A DNA stretch of 41,102 bases from Clostridia bacterium (GCA_017467085.1 JAFTSW010000045.1:1-41102); one strand, 5' to 3'. Shown: positions 17,027 to 25,830, numbered from the stretch's first letter. Notes: generated by a model not told the origin, from the letters alone. A program made the numbers and translations.

Positions 17027-18901
17027 TTATTTTCCGAGATAAATTAAAAGAACGCTGATGTCCGCAGGGTTGACGCCGCTGATACGGGACGCCTGACCCA
17101 GACTCTTGGGCTTGATGGCGTCAAGCTTTTGCGCCGCCTCCTTGCGGAGCCCTCGAATGTCGGCATAGCAAATGCCCTCGGGTAAGCGGTAGTCCTCCAG
17201 CTTCCTTTGGCGCTCCGCTTCCTTCAGCTGGCGCTTGAGATAGCCTGCGTACTTGATTTCGATTTCAGCGGTGCGGCTAACCTCCTCGGGAAGGGGCGGA
17301 CGGGTTTCATCCACGGGGGCAAGTGCCTCGTAGGTGATTTCGGGACGGCGCAAAATATCCGCCAAATGAATGCCCGTCTGCAAGGGCACTGAGCCGAGAG
17401 AGGAGAGCAGCGCGTTGACCTCTTGGCTTGGGGGAATAACCGCCTTCTCCATACGCGCCATTTCCGCTTCGATGGCGGCCTTCTTTTGCAAAAAGGCGGC
17501 ATAGCGCTCTTGGGAAATCAGTCCCACACGGTAGCCAAGGGCGGTCAGACGCAAATCCGCATTATCCTGGCGAAGCAACAGGCGGTATTCCGAGCGGGAG
17601 GTCATCATACGGTAGGGCTCCTTGGTGCCCTTGGTGACAAGGTCATCAATCAGAGTGCCGATATAGGAGGAGTCACGGGACAAAATCAAGGGCTCCTTGC
17701 CCAGCAGCGAAAGCGCGGCGTTGATGCCCGCAATAAGGCCCTGGGCGGCTGCCTCCTCGTAGCCCGAGGTGCCGTTGAATTGCCCCGCGCCGTAAAGCCC
17801 CGACACCTGCTTGAATTCCAAGGTCGGATAGAGCTGTAACGGGTCGGCGCAATCGTATTCAATGGCGTAGGCGTAGCGCATAATCTCCGCCCTTTCAAAG
17901 CCCTTTAAGGAATGGAGCATTTCCAGCTGTACCTCCAAGGGCATAGAGGTGGAAAAGCCCTGAATATACATTTCATCCGTATCGGCGCCGCAGGGCTCGA
18001 TAAAGAGCTGATGGCGCTCCTTGTCGGCAAAGCGGACGATTTTGTCCTCAAAGGAGGGGCAGTAACGGGGACCCGTGCCGCTGATATTTCCCGAATACAT
18101 AGCGGAGCGGCGCAGGTTATCGCGGACGATTTGGTGGGTATTCTCGTTGGTGTAGACAATGTGGCAGGAAATCTGCTCGATGCTGTTCAGCGCCTCCTTG
18201 TCCGTATAGACGGAAAAGGGAATGATGCGTTCCTCTCCCTTTTGCTCCTCCAAGAGAGAAAAATCAATGCTTCTGCCTGCTACACGGGCAGGGGTACCCG
18301 TCTTGAAGCGCATAAGCGTGATGCCTGCCTCCTCCAAGGACTTGGAAAGAGCGGGAGCGGAAAGAGAGCCGTCGGGCCCCGCGGGGTAGGTAATATCTCC
18401 CACGAAGATTGCCGAGTCAAGATAGGTGCCCGTGGCGATAATCACGCGCTTTGCCTGCCATTCCTCCCCAAGAGAGGTGCGAATGCCCGACACACGGCGC
18501 CCTTCGTCCGTTTCCTCGGTTAAAAGCGCCACTACCTCTGCTTGCACCAAACGCAGGTTTTCCGTTTTCTCCACCGTCTGCTTCATAATCTGACGGTAGC
18601 GCATACGGTCTGCCTGGATGCGCTTGGAATGAACGGCAGAGCCCTTGCCTAAATTAAGGGTACGGGATTGGAGAGTCACCGCATCGGCAGCCCTACCTAT
18701 CTCGCCACCCAAAGCGTCAATCTCAAAGACCAAATGTCCCTTGCCCGTGCCGCCAATGGAGGGGTTGCAGGGCAGGTTTGCTAAGGCGTCTAAATTCAAG
18801 GTGAAAAGCACCGTCCGCAGACCGAGCCGCGCCGCCGCCAGCGCCGCCTCGACACCTGCGTGTCCGGCACCGACCACGGCAATATCCGTTGTTTGCTTCA
18901 T
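17027..18901 (-). CDS. mnmG: tRNA uridine-5-carboxymethylaminomethyl modification enzyme MnmG
   Basis: The FAD-dependent partner of MnmE that builds cmnm5 on the wobble uridine (U34) of tRNAs. 624 residues, the normal length. The FAD site VGAGHAGVEAALAAARLG opens the protein, and PCNPSIGGTGKGHLVFE with QADRMRY follow. FIEPCGADTDEMYIQG lies near 300, and the C-terminal MnmE-binding helices end with the signature ISGVNPADISVLLIYL. GAAAGGA precedes the ATG. mnmG is often next to the replication origin with mnmE, rsmG and parAB; none of those genes is here. Confidence 0.98.
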   Translation of the reverse strand: MKQTTDIAVVGAGHAGVEAALAAARLGLRTVLFTLNLDALANLPCNPSIGGTGKGHLVFEIDALGGEIGRAADAVTLQSRTLNLGKGSAVHSKRIQADRMRYRQIMKQTVEKTENLRLVQAEVVALLTEETDEGRRVSGIRTSLGEEWQAKRVIIATGTYLDSAIFVGDITYPAGPDGSLSAPALSKSLEEAGITLMRFKTGTPARVAGRSIDFSLLEEQKGEERIIPFSVYTDKEALNSIEQISCHIVYTNENTHQIVRDNLRRSAMYSGNISGTGPRYCPSFEDKIVRFADKERHQLFIEPCGADTDEMYIQGFSTSMPLEVQLEMLHSLKGFERAEIMRYAYAIEYDCADPLQLYPTLEFKQVSGLYGAGQFNGTSGYEEAAAQGLIAGINAALSLLGKEPLILSRDSSYIGTLIDDLVTKGTKEPYRMMTSRSEYRLLLRQDNADLRLTALGYRVGLISQERYAAFLQKKAAIEAEMARMEKAVIPPSQEVNALLSSLGSVPLQTGIHLADILRRPEITYEALAPVDETRPPLPEEVSRTAEIEIKYAGYLKRQLKEAERQRKLEDYRLPEGICYADIRGLRKEAAQKLDAIKPKSLGQASRISGVNPADISVLLIYLGK

Positions 18902-18928
18902 AATGCGTCCTTTCGGTGGGAAAAACTG

Positions 18929-18957
18929 TTGATTTTATGAATTATCTATGCTATACT
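18929..18957 (+). promoter_or_regulatory. Promoter of birA
   Basis: TTGATT (18929-18934), a 17-base spacer and TATACT (18952-18957). The -10 box lies inside the palindrome at 18950-18968. Confidence 0.55.
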
Positions 18958-18968
18958 AACGGTATAGC
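18950..18968. promoter_or_regulatory. Palindrome GCTATAC-TAACG-GTATAGC
   Basis: A perfect seven-base inverted repeat that covers the birA -10 box and lies in the mnmG leader. This is the classic position for a repressor operator. The BirA encoded here has no DNA-binding domain, so another protein would have to bind. Confidence 0.5.
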
Positions 18969-18987
18969 AAGAGGTATATTCGGCTAT

Positions 18988-19016
18988 ATTGTACTATTTT
19001 TCTCGGCTTTTGTCAA
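18988..19016 (-). promoter_or_regulatory. Promoter of mnmG
   Basis: On the minus strand, TTGACA (19016-19011), a 17-base spacer and TACAAT (18993-18988). Confidence 0.75.
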
Positions 19017-19054
19017 TGGCTGACGGGGCAAATCCAACGGAAAAGGAGAATGAA

Positions 19055-19852
19055 ATGAAGCAAGACCTGCTTTCCCAAGCGCTTCTTTCCTCGCTGATGC
19101 AGGGCGAGGACTTTTTCCGCTTTCAGGTGGTGGATTGCCTGCCCTCCACCAACGCCGCCTTAAAGGCGCTCTGTCGGGAAAATCCCACGCTTTCCGAGGG
19201 GCTGGTGCTGATAGCAGAGCGGCAAACCCGGGGACACGGGCGCTATGACCGCGTCTTTTCCTCTCCCAAGGGGGGCATCTATATGAGTATTCTTCTGCGC
19301 CCCACCGCATCGGCGGAGGCGGCAACTCTTCTGACGGCGGCGGCAGCCGTTGCCGTGGCAGAGGCGGCAGAGGAGCTGACGGGACTGCCCTTTTCCATCA
19401 AATGGGTCAACGATATATACAGAAACGGGCGAAAAATCGCGGGTATTCTCACCGAAGGGAGTATGGAGGCAAACGGGCGTCTTTCCTATGCGGTTCTGGG
19501 CATAGGCATCAACGTTTTGCCCCCCGAGGAGCCCCATCCCGAGGCGCTGTCCTCTTTGGTGGGCAGGGTCTTTGAGGAGAAAGAGGCTCCCGACAATCCC
19601 CGTGCGCGCCTTGTAGCGGCGGTGCTTTGCCGCCTGCTGTACCACTATCGCCGCCTGTCCGACAAGAGCTTTTTGGAGGGCTACCGCAGTCGCTCGATGC
19701 TGACGGGCAGGACGGTGAGCTTCTCCCACGGCGACTGTACGCAAAGGGGCGAGGTCTTGGGAATAGACGGGGACTGCCGCCTGCTTATAAAAACGGAGAA
19801 GGGGGCCTCTGTTGCCCTGCAAAGCGGCGAGGTACAGCTGACGGATTTCTGA
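19055..19852 (+). CDS. birA: Biotin-[acetyl-CoA-carboxylase] ligase, single-domain type
   Basis: It activates biotin to biotinyl-AMP and transfers it to the carrier lysine of biotin enzymes. 265 residues. The biotin/ATP loop is ERQTRGHGRYDRVFSSP (about 67-83), followed by GGIYMS, KWVNDIY and GILTEG, then a short C-terminal SH3-like domain (GRTVSFSHGDCTQRGEV). The winged-helix DNA-binding domain of E. coli BirA is absent: catalysis begins with VDCLPSTNAALK at about residue 24. AAGGAG is six bases from the ATG at 19055, which fixes the start; the frame is open further upstream without a ribosome binding site. It is divergent from mnmG. Confidence 0.93.
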   Translation: MKQDLLSQALLSSLMQGEDFFRFQVVDCLPSTNAALKALCRENPTLSEGLVLIAERQTRGHGRYDRVFSSPKGGIYMSILLRPTASAEAATLLTAAAAVAVAEAAEELTGLPFSIKWVNDIYRNGRKIAGILTEGSMEANGRLSYAVLGIGINVLPPEEPHPEALSSLVGRVFEEKEAPDNPRARLVAAVLCRLLYHYRRLSDKSFLEGYRSRSMLTGRTVSFSHGDCTQRGEVLGIDGDCRLLIKTEKGASVALQSGEVQLTDF

Positions 19853-19880
19853 CAAACAGCCCTGCGAAGGGGCAGACCAA

Positions 19881-19920
19881 AAGGGGACGGAAAAATGGGC
19901 TTTTCCGTTCCTTCTTTTTT
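19881..19920 (+). terminator. Terminator of birA
   Basis: The arm GGACGGAAAA, extended to 19881-19894, pairs with 19901-19913 around a six-base loop; a T run follows. Confidence 0.85.
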
Positions 19921-19964
19921 ATGAAAACTTTTTGTGAAGAGTGGGTATTCTCTTGCTTTTTCGC

Positions 19965-19993
19965 TTGACATACAGGCAAAAAGCAGGTATAAT
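19965..19993 (+). promoter_or_regulatory. Perfect consensus promoter of glyA
   Basis: TTGACA (19965-19970), a 17-base spacer and TATAAT (19988-19993). The 70-base leader holds one imperfect hairpin (GAGGTATAGCGA with TCGCTACCTC, about 20010-20037). It is too small for a known riboswitch. Confidence 0.85.
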
Positions 19994-20062
19994 ATAATTG
20001 GGTAAATTTGAGGTATAGCGAGCCTTTTCGCTACCTCTGCTATAAAAAATTTGGAGGATGTT

Positions 20063-21316
20063 ATGTATTCGGAGTATCAGGACAATTTGGGCTTTTTGGC
20101 TTCCTTTGACGGTGAGGTTGCGGCGGCTATGCGAGAAGAGCTGGGCAGACAGCGCGGCAACATTGAGCTTATCGCATCGGAGAACTTCGTATCTCCTGCC
20201 GTTTTGGCGGCTATGGGCTCCGTTTTGACCAATAAATATGCGGAGGGCTATCCTGCTCACCGCTACTACGGCGGATGCCAGTTTGTGGACATTGTGGAGG
20301 ATTTGGCAAGAGAAAGAGCCAAGAAGCTCTTTGGCGCGGCGCACGTAAACGTGCAGCCCCATTCGGGCGCCCAGGCAAACCTTGCCGCCTATTCTGCCAT
20401 TCTGCAGCCCGGGGACACCGTGATGGGTATGTCCTTGGACGCAGGCGGTCACTTGACCCACGGTGCCTCGGTGAATATGTCGGGCAAGATTTATAAGTTC
20501 GTTCCCTATGGCGTGGGCGCAGACGGCTTGATTGATTACGATGCCGTCCGTAAAACGGCTTTGGAGTGCCGCCCCCGTCTGATTGTGGCAGGTGCGTCGG
20601 CATATCCCCGTGCCATTCGCTTTGATATCTTTGCCGATATTGCCAAGGAGGTTGGCGCCTACTTTATGGTAGATATGGCGCATATTGCGGGACTTGTTGC
20701 GGCAGGACTGCACCAGAGCCCCATTCCCTACGCCGACATCGTGACCACCACCACTCATAAGACTCTGCGCGGACCCCGTGGCGGCGCTATCTTCTGCACC
20801 GAGGAGCTGGCAAAGGCGATTGATAAGGCCATCTTCCCCGGCGCCCAGGGCGGTCCCTTGATGCACGTGATTGCCGCTAAGGCGGTTTGCTTCGGCGAGG
20901 CGCTTTTGCCCTCCTTCAAGGCATACCAGGCGCAGGTAGTCAAAAATGCCGCCGCTATGGCAGATACCTTCCTGGCGGAGGGAGTCAACCTGGTAACGGG
21001 CGGAACGGACAACCATCTGATGCTGCTTGATTTGCGCGGCACGGGTATCACGGGCAAGATGCTGGAGGAGCGCTTGGACGAGGTGCATATCACCGTCAAC
21101 AAGAACGCCATTCCCAACGACCCCGAAAAGCCCACCGTCACCAGCGGTATCCGTATCGGCGCACCCGCTATGACCACCCGTGGCTTCTGCGAGGGTGAAA
21201 TGAAGGAGGTTGCCTCCTTGATTACGATGGCAATCCGTGACTTTGACGGTAAGAAGGACGAGATTGCCGCAAGAGTGGCTTCTCTTTGTGAAAAGTTCCC
21301 TATGTATGAGGGTTAA
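20063..21316 (+). CDS. glyA: Serine hydroxymethyltransferase
   Basis: A PLP enzyme that interconverts serine and glycine with tetrahydrofolate, the main source of one-carbon units. 417 residues, the usual length. Landmarks are [12 protein letters not shown] near 33, [15 protein letters not shown] near 55, [12 protein letters not shown] near 95 and the PLP lysine in [14 protein letters not shown] (Lys about 229). The C-terminal [16 protein letters not shown] is diagnostic. Start: GGAGG (20053-20057) sits five bases before the ATG at 20063; the frame also runs from a TTG at 20051 that is part of the ribosome binding site. It is followed after 60 bases by the Sel1 protein, probably on the same transcript. 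Confidence 0.98.
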   Translation: MYSEYQDNLGFLASFDGEVAAAMREELGRQRGNIELIASENFVSPAVLAAMGSVLTNKYAEGYPAHRYYGGCQFVDIVEDLARERAKKLFGAAHVNVQPHSGAQANLAAYSAILQPGDTVMGMSLDAGGHLTHGASVNMSGKIYKFVPYGVGADGLIDYDAVRKTALECRPRLIVAGASAYPRAIRFDIFADIAKEVGAYFMVDMAHIAGLVAAGLHQSPIPYADIVTTTTHKTLRGPRGGAIFCTEELAKAIDKAIFPGAQGGPLMHVIAAKAVCFGEALLPSFKAYQAQVVKNAAAMADTFLAEGVNLVTGGTDNHLMLLDLRGTGITGKMLEERLDEVHITVNKNAIPNDPEKPTVTSGIRIGAPAMTTRGFCEGEMKEVASLITMAIRDFDGKKDEIAARVASLCEKFPMYEG

Positions 21317-21376
21317 GCAAGAGTGCTTCTCTTGCCTGAGATAGCCTTTTGAAAATCAGAAAGGAGGCTCCACAGA

Positions 21377-23173
21377 ATGAAATGTAAAAAATGCGGAGCG
21401 GAGTGGGAAACCACGGGTCAAAGCCTGGTTTGCCCCAACTGCGAAACCGTAGCGGTTTTGCAGCCCAAGGAGCAGCAGTTCCTTTGGGAAGAGGTAAAAA
21501 AAGCAGAGCAGCTGCAGGATAGAGCCCTGCGCGCCGAATGTTTGGAGCAGTTGGCGGCGTTTGGCAACAAAAAGGCGCAGTATCTCTACGGTGAGGTGCT
21601 GCGGACAGGTGACGGCAAGGAAAAAAGCGTCACCGACGCCGTTGTATGGTATAAGGCGTCTGCCAAGCAGCTGTACGCCCCTGCCGCTTATCAGCTTTAT
21701 TGCTGTCTGCGGGATTACAGCTTCGGCTCCTCCAAGCGCTTGAATACCTTCTGGCTACGTGTGGCGGCGGAGTTCGGCTCTGCCCCCGCGGCATACGAGA
21801 TTGCCCGTTGCTACGAGGTTGGCGACGGTATGGAGGTGTCCCACCGCTATTCTCTTTACTGGCTGACCCGTGCCGCTAAGGCAGGACAGGCAGAGGCAGT
21901 TTTTAAGCTTGCCAAGATGTACGCAACGGGGGACGGTGTGGAAAAGAACGTGGCTGTTGCCAGTTCCTTGGTGGTAACGGCGCATCCCCATTCCTTGGGC
22001 GAGTTTTTGTTCAGCAAGAAGCTGGGCAGAGGCGAGCGCGTGTCCATTCCCGACATCGAAATCCCTACCAGGGAAGAGGATAGATTTGCCCTGGGTGTAC
22101 AGGCGGAGCAGGAGGCTGAGCCTGCTATTGCCGCCAACATCTATTTCCTTTGCATTCGTGGCGGAAACGTCAGCGCCAATTACAACCTTGCCTGCTGCTA
22201 TGCGGAGGGAAAGGGTGTTGCCAAGGACGAAGGCGAGGCGCGCCGCCGCTTTGAGGCAGCCGCCAATGAGGCAAATCACACAGGTGCCATGATGAAGCTG
22301 GCTGATTACCTTATCCACGGCATCGGCGGCGAGGCAGACCGTGAGGCAGGCATCGCCTATTACGAAAGGGCAGTTGCCCTTGGTGTTGCCGAGGCGGCGT
22401 ACCGCCTGGCACAGGAATACCATCACGGTGAAGGCTCCGATATGGGTAAGGCGTACCGCTGGTACGAAAAGGCCGCCGCTATGAAGCACGTGGAGGCAAA
22501 GCGTGAAGCGGATATTCTCCGTGAGAAGATTGCCGTTCTGTATGACAACGCCGTTGCCGCCCAGCAGGCAGAGGAATATGACAAGGCGTTCCAGCTATAC
22601 AGCCTGGCGGCAAAAATGAGTCACGCAGGCGCTTGCTACCGTCTGGCGCAGATGTACCAGAACGGGGTAGGCACCAAGCGCAATATGCGCCGCGCCGTGT
22701 ATTATTACAACGAGGCGTCCAAGCAAGGGCATCTGGGCTCGGTTTACTGCCTTGGCGTTTGCTATTTCAAGGGCGAGGGTGTTGCCTGTGACTACAACGT
22801 GGCCAACAGGCTCTTAACCATCGCCGCCAAGCAGGGCTACGGCGATTCTCAGCAGATGCTGAACGAAATGAAGCGCCGCCGTCACGTCAAGACGGGACGC
22901 AAATTCTATTCGATTTCCACCGTTCTCTACCGCAAGGGCGAGGTGGGCGATGCCATTCGCTTCCGCTCTATCGCCGCTCAGTTAGGCTATGCCCGTGCGA
23001 TGTACGTAATGGGCTGTCACTATGAGTTTGGGGACGGCGTACCCTTAGACAGAGAAAAGGCGAGCGCTTGGTATTCCCGTGCCGCAAGAGCAGGCTTTAC
23101 GGGTGAGCGAGGCAACGTCAAGGGCGGCTTTTTGCACGCGCGCAAGGAGCTGCTGCGGAACAGACCCCAATAA
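21377..23173 (+). CDS. Zinc-ribbon and Sel1-repeat protein
   Basis: 598 residues. An N-terminal zinc ribbon (CKKCGAEW, then CPNCE; four cysteines at about 3, 6, 19 and 22) is followed by roughly nine or ten Sel1/TPR-like repeats of 35-40 residues from about residue 50 to the end. Clear copies read like YEIARCYEVGDGM, FKLAKMYATGDGV, YRLAQMYQNGVGT, YCLGVCYFKGEGV and YVMGCHYEFGDGV, each followed by an aromatic, alanine-rich second helix. Repeats of this kind are protein-protein scaffolds; the function is unknown. There is no signal peptide or membrane segment, so it is cytoplasmic. AAAGGAGG precedes the ATG. Linkage to glyA may only be transcriptional. Confidence 0.85.
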   Translation: MKCKKCGAEWETTGQSLVCPNCETVAVLQPKEQQFLWEEVKKAEQLQDRALRAECLEQLAAFGNKKAQYLYGEVLRTGDGKEKSVTDAVVWYKASAKQLYAPAAYQLYCCLRDYSFGSSKRLNTFWLRVAAEFGSAPAAYEIARCYEVGDGMEVSHRYSLYWLTRAAKAGQAEAVFKLAKMYATGDGVEKNVAVASSLVVTAHPHSLGEFLFSKKLGRGERVSIPDIEIPTREEDRFALGVQAEQEAEPAIAANIYFLCIRGGNVSANYNLACCYAEGKGVAKDEGEARRRFEAAANEANHTGAMMKLADYLIHGIGGEADREAGIAYYERAVALGVAEAAYRLAQEYHHGEGSDMGKAYRWYEKAAAMKHVEAKREADILREKIAVLYDNAVAAQQAEEYDKAFQLYSLAAKMSHAGACYRLAQMYQNGVGTKRNMRRAVYYYNEASKQGHLGSVYCLGVCYFKGEGVACDYNVANRLLTIAAKQGYGDSQQMLNEMKRRRHVKTGRKFYSISTVLYRKGEVGDAIRFRSIAAQLGYARAMYVMGCHYEFGDGVPLDREKASAWYSRAARAGFTGERGNVKGGFLHARKELLRNRPQ

Positions 23174-23180
23174 AAAAATG

Positions 23181-23218
23181 AAGAGGTTAGCAAGGCAAAG
23201 CCGCGCTAACCTCTTTTT
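23181..23218. terminator. Bidirectional terminator
   Basis: An 11-base-pair perfect stem (23181-23191 with 23205-23215), T run on the right and A run on the left. It serves the Sel1 gene and the convergent dpaB gene. Confidence 0.88.
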
Positions 23219-23232
23219 CGTTGTCAGAAGCC

Positions 23233-23796
23233 TTATAAAAAAAGGGGACGGAGCTGTCGCGCGCCTAAGGCGGCGTTGAGGCAGTCGGATAAATAGGTAA
23301 AATCAGCCACAAGGGAATGGGGCTTTCTGTCGGGGTCATCCTGCCGCATAGGCACGAAATAGACCTGCTTGCGAAGCAACAGCTTGGCAATGTTGGAAAG
23401 ATTGGCAGACATAGAGTCATTGGACGCCAGGGCAATCAAAAGAGGGCGGTCGCACCGTAAGTGCGCCTTTGCCGCCATTGTGACGGGGGTGTCTGTGATG
23501 CCGTTGGCAATCTTGGCAAGGGTGTTGCCCGTGCAGGGCGCAATCACCAAAGCCTCCAAGGGTACCGCAGGCCCCAGGGGCTCGGCGTCTACGATGGTGT
23601 GAATAGGCTCCTTGCCGCCGCACAGTCCCTTTACGGTGTTGCGAAACTCATCGGCCTGCCAGAAGCGTGTGCTTGTGGTGTAAACACTTGTTGACAAAAT
23701 CGGCAAAACGTCCAGTCCGTCAGCCTTCAAACGGCGAAGCGCGGCAAGAGAATGGGACAGGGTGCAGAAGGAGCCGCAAAAAGCATAACCAATCAA
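23233..23796 (-). CDS. dpaB: Dipicolinate synthase subunit B
   Basis: The flavoprotein-like subunit (SpoVFB) of dipicolinate synthase, which makes the spore-core dipicolinic acid in the mother cell. 187 residues, close to the usual 190-200. The fold is that of the HFCD flavoproteins: GYAFCGSFCTLSHS at the start, ILSTSVYTTSTRF, LVIAPCTGNTLAKIANGITDTPVTMAAKAHLR near 85-115, and IALASNDSMSANLSNI. It overlaps dpaA by four bases (ATGA), so the two are translationally coupled. It ends at a shared terminator. Confidence 0.95.
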   Translation of the reverse strand: MIGYAFCGSFCTLSHSLAALRRLKADGLDVLPILSTSVYTTSTRFWQADEFRNTVKGLCGGKEPIHTIVDAEPLGPAVPLEALVIAPCTGNTLAKIANGITDTPVTMAAKAHLRCDRPLLIALASNDSMSANLSNIAKLLLRKQVYFVPMRQDDPDRKPHSLVADFTYLSDCLNAALGARQLRPLFL

Positions 23797-24575
23797 TGTT
23801 CGGATTCCTTTCTCAAAAAGGCGGAAAGAACCTCCACCATTGCTTCGCCTGCCGCAACGGGGGCAAATTTGCCCGGTAAGCCGGGAAGAGAGGTGACGGG
23901 ATGCGCCGTATACCCCTTAAGCCCACCGCCCAAATCGAACACCAGCGCCTCGGGAGAAAATACTGTCTTGTCGAAAACGGCAGAGGGAACAGTATTAAAG
24001 ACCAGCGCTTCCTCTACCTTCGTGACATCTCTGAAATCCCGTGCCTCGTAGCCCAAAAGGGCAATACGGGCGCGCGCCTCTCTTCGCCGTGCGTAAATGG
24101 CAACGGGAACGCCCAAGCCCGACAGCCCCCTTGCCAAGAAGGCGGCAATTCTGCCAAAGCCGAAAATGGCGGCCCGTGTACGGTAGAAGCCTTTCTGCGT
24201 TGCCGTCAAGGCGGCGGCTATGGCACCCTGGGCGGTGAGCGCCGCCCCCGTTTGCGCCAGCCCCTCGTCCAAGAGCAGGTCGTGAGCGCCCGGGTGCTGT
24301 GCCAAAAAGGCGGTGGGTAAGTCGCCCCCGAAAAGAGGAACGGCAGGATGGGCGAGAAAGAAGGAAAGAGGAATATCGGTGCCATTTACCGTTTCACCAT
24401 CCCGTGTGACAGGGGTCGGCAGGACCACGGCTTGGGCAAGAGGGAAGATGTCTTCCTTATGGATAGTGGGAAGAGAGGAGGAGAGGGAAACGGTATATAC
24501 CTCCTGCCCCTCCTCCTTCAGCCGTTGCGCGGCAATGCGCGATCGGGCGTCACCGCCCACAAAAACGATTCGCAT
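23793..24575 (-). CDS. dpaA: Dipicolinate synthase subunit A
   Basis: The NAD(P)-binding subunit (SpoVFA) that, with DpaB, oxidises the lysine-pathway dihydrodipicolinate intermediate to dipicolinic acid. 260 residues, somewhat shorter than the B. subtilis protein of about 300. The N-terminal domain starts IVFVGGDARSRIAAQRL. The Rossmann motif IFGFGRIAAFLARGLSGLG lies near 145, and VFDLGGGLKGYT is near the C-terminus. GAAAGG about nine bases ahead fixes the ATG at 24575; the open frame reaches 24776, but that part carries the neighbour's terminator. There are no dapA, asd or dapG neighbours as in Bacillus, so the pair stands alone. Confidence 0.94.
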   Translation of the reverse strand: MRIVFVGGDARSRIAAQRLKEEGQEVYTVSLSSSLPTIHKEDIFPLAQAVVLPTPVTRDGETVNGTDIPLSFFLAHPAVPLFGGDLPTAFLAQHPGAHDLLLDEGLAQTGAALTAQGAIAAALTATQKGFYRTRAAIFGFGRIAAFLARGLSGLGVPVAIYARRREARARIALLGYEARDFRDVTKVEEALVFNTVPSAVFDKTVFSPEALVFDLGGGLKGYTAHPVTSLPGLPGKFAPVAAGEAMVEVLSAFLRKESEH

Positions 24576-24599
24576 AGTAAAAGCCTTTCCGCATATAGT

Positions 24600-24629
24600 T
24601 GGCGCCAAGGCGCCACAGTACAGTATATG
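24600..24629 (-). promoter_or_regulatory. dpaA upstream region with palindrome and possible sigma-K-like box
   Basis: TGGCGCC-AA-GGCGCCA (24600-24615) is a 16-base palindrome. On the minus strand, just before it, 24629-24621 reads CATATACTG, close to the sigma-K -10 consensus CATANNNTA; no matching -35 is evident. Mother-cell control of dpaAB is expected from the family. No vegetative promoter is visible between 24576 and 24676. Confidence 0.4.
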
Positions 24630-24667
24630 CGAAAGCCTCCCTCTTGCTCGATTTGGCGCCGCCTGTA

Positions 24668-24700
24668 AAAAAACAGCCGCCCCCTCGAATGAGGGGGCGG
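24668..24700 (-). terminator. Terminator of the 24709-25776 oxidoreductase
   Basis: A perfect ten-base-pair G+C stem (24677-24686 with 24691-24700); on the minus strand a run of T follows (24673-24667). Confidence 0.88.
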
Positions 24701-24708
24701 TAAAGCTA

Positions 24709-25776
24709 TTATTCGCCGTCCTTGGCAAGACCCAAGCCGCGCAGGTCGGCAATCTCGCCGCGCTTCTCGGCGTCATACAGCGCCCAGATAACGCGCAGAC
24801 CCTGCAAGGCGCTTCTGCCGTCGGTCAAGGGCTTTTTGCCCGTGGTGGCACATTCCACGAAATGGCGGATTTCGTGCTGGGTTTCCTTGGTGGCATCGCT
24901 GCCGCGGGACCAAACCACCTGGTACTGACAGCTTTCGGTTTCCTCACCGGGGCGGTGCATCTGATTGCTATCGTAGAGTCTGACCTCGCCTGCAAAGTGG
25001 TCATATTCCAGCATGCCCTTCTCGGTGTGAATCTGGAAGTCGTAAAGCAGACGGGTGCCTCTGGCGCCCCAGGTGCCGCCGTGGTAGGCGATGGCGCCGC
25101 TTTCAAACTTCATCGTCACGGCGCTGGTGCCCTCGCGGAGCATCCAGGGAGTGCCCAGGTTGGTGCCCACGTGGGTGCCGTATACGGGCTCGCCCATAAA
25201 CCAGAGCAAGAGGTCAATATAGTGACAGCCGTGGCTGAAAAGCTGACCGCCGCCAAGACAGGAGGTTCTGCCCCATCTTCTCTTGTCGAGAACAGAGCTG
25301 TTCAAGCCCGTCAGCTGCTCGGTCCAGATGGACATCTGGAACATCTGCCCGTATTCGCCGGAGTCCACCATTTCCTTCAGCTTGACGATACCGGGCCAGA
25401 AGCGCACAGGATAAGCGCACATCAAGGTGACCTTCTTCTCGTCACAGTAATCAATCAGACGGACGCACTCTTCCTCGGTATTGCAAAGGGGCTTTTCCAT
25501 CAGAATATGCTTGCCGTTATGGGCAAAGAACATACCGCATTCATAGTGCAGGTGGTGGGGAAGGGCAATCAGAACGCCGTCCACGGCGTCTGCCATTTCC
25601 TCATAGTCTAAAAAGATTTTGGGGTCATTGCCCAAGGAAGCGGCAACGGACTCCGCTCTGTCACGCAAAATATCGCAGACGGCGGTGATTTCCACGCAGT
25701 CCAACTGATTGATGCCACGTACGTGATTTTCCATCATACTGCCACAGCCAATGACGCCAAGTCTGAATTTTCCCAT
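24709..25776 (-). CDS. Gfo/Idh/MocA-family oxidoreductase
   Basis: A 355-residue NAD(P)-dependent dehydrogenase-like protein. The start is FRLGVIGCGSMMENHVRG (Rossmann). ALPHHLHYECG and MEKPLCNTEEE (the EKP motif, Lys near 97) follow, and GGGQLFSHGCHYIDLLLWFMG carries the conserved histidines of the catalytic domain. Likely substrates are sugars, inositols or glycosides. The ATG at 25776 begins the family N-terminus; the frame is open to 25890 only by chance. The ribosome binding site is weak (GAGAG). It is divergent from an AraC gene whose promoter faces it, and it is not closely related to the 7797 protein outside the family motifs. Confidence 0.9.
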   Translation of the reverse strand: MGKFRLGVIGCGSMMENHVRGINQLDCVEITAVCDILRDRAESVAASLGNDPKIFLDYEEMADAVDGVLIALPHHLHYECGMFFAHNGKHILMEKPLCNTEEECVRLIDYCDEKKVTLMCAYPVRFWPGIVKLKEMVDSGEYGQMFQMSIWTEQLTGLNSSVLDKRRWGRTSCLGGGQLFSHGCHYIDLLLWFMGEPVYGTHVGTNLGTPWMLREGTSAVTMKFESGAIAYHGGTWGARGTRLLYDFQIHTEKGMLEYDHFAGEVRLYDSNQMHRPGEETESCQYQVVWSRGSDATKETQHEIRHFVECATTGKKPLTDGRSALQGLRVIWALYDAEKRGEIADLRGLGLAKDGE

Positions 25777-25801
25777 TTTATGTTCTCTCTTTCTTTTTTT
25801 G

Positions 25802-25830
25802 TTGACATTTTCGTATCGATGGTTTATAAT
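25802..25830 (+). promoter_or_regulatory. Consensus promoter of the AraC gene at 25952
   Basis: TTGACA (25802-25807), a 17-base spacer and TATAAT (25825-25830). It faces the promoter at 25846-25874. Confidence 0.75.

Noticed and set aside
19994..20062. Riboswitch in the glyA leader
   Set aside because: Only about 70 bases with one imperfect hairpin; it lacks the conserved cores of glycine, SAM or tetrahydrofolate riboswitches.
19919..21088. A 389-codon minus-strand frame inside glyA
   Set aside because: Antisense to SHMT and running into its promoter; the peptide is low complexity.
24313..25611. A 432-codon plus-strand open frame running through dpaA and the oxidoreductase
   Set aside because: It lies antisense to two genes with clear families, has no ribosome binding site and crosses a terminator. 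It comes from G/C-rich codon use on the opposite strand.
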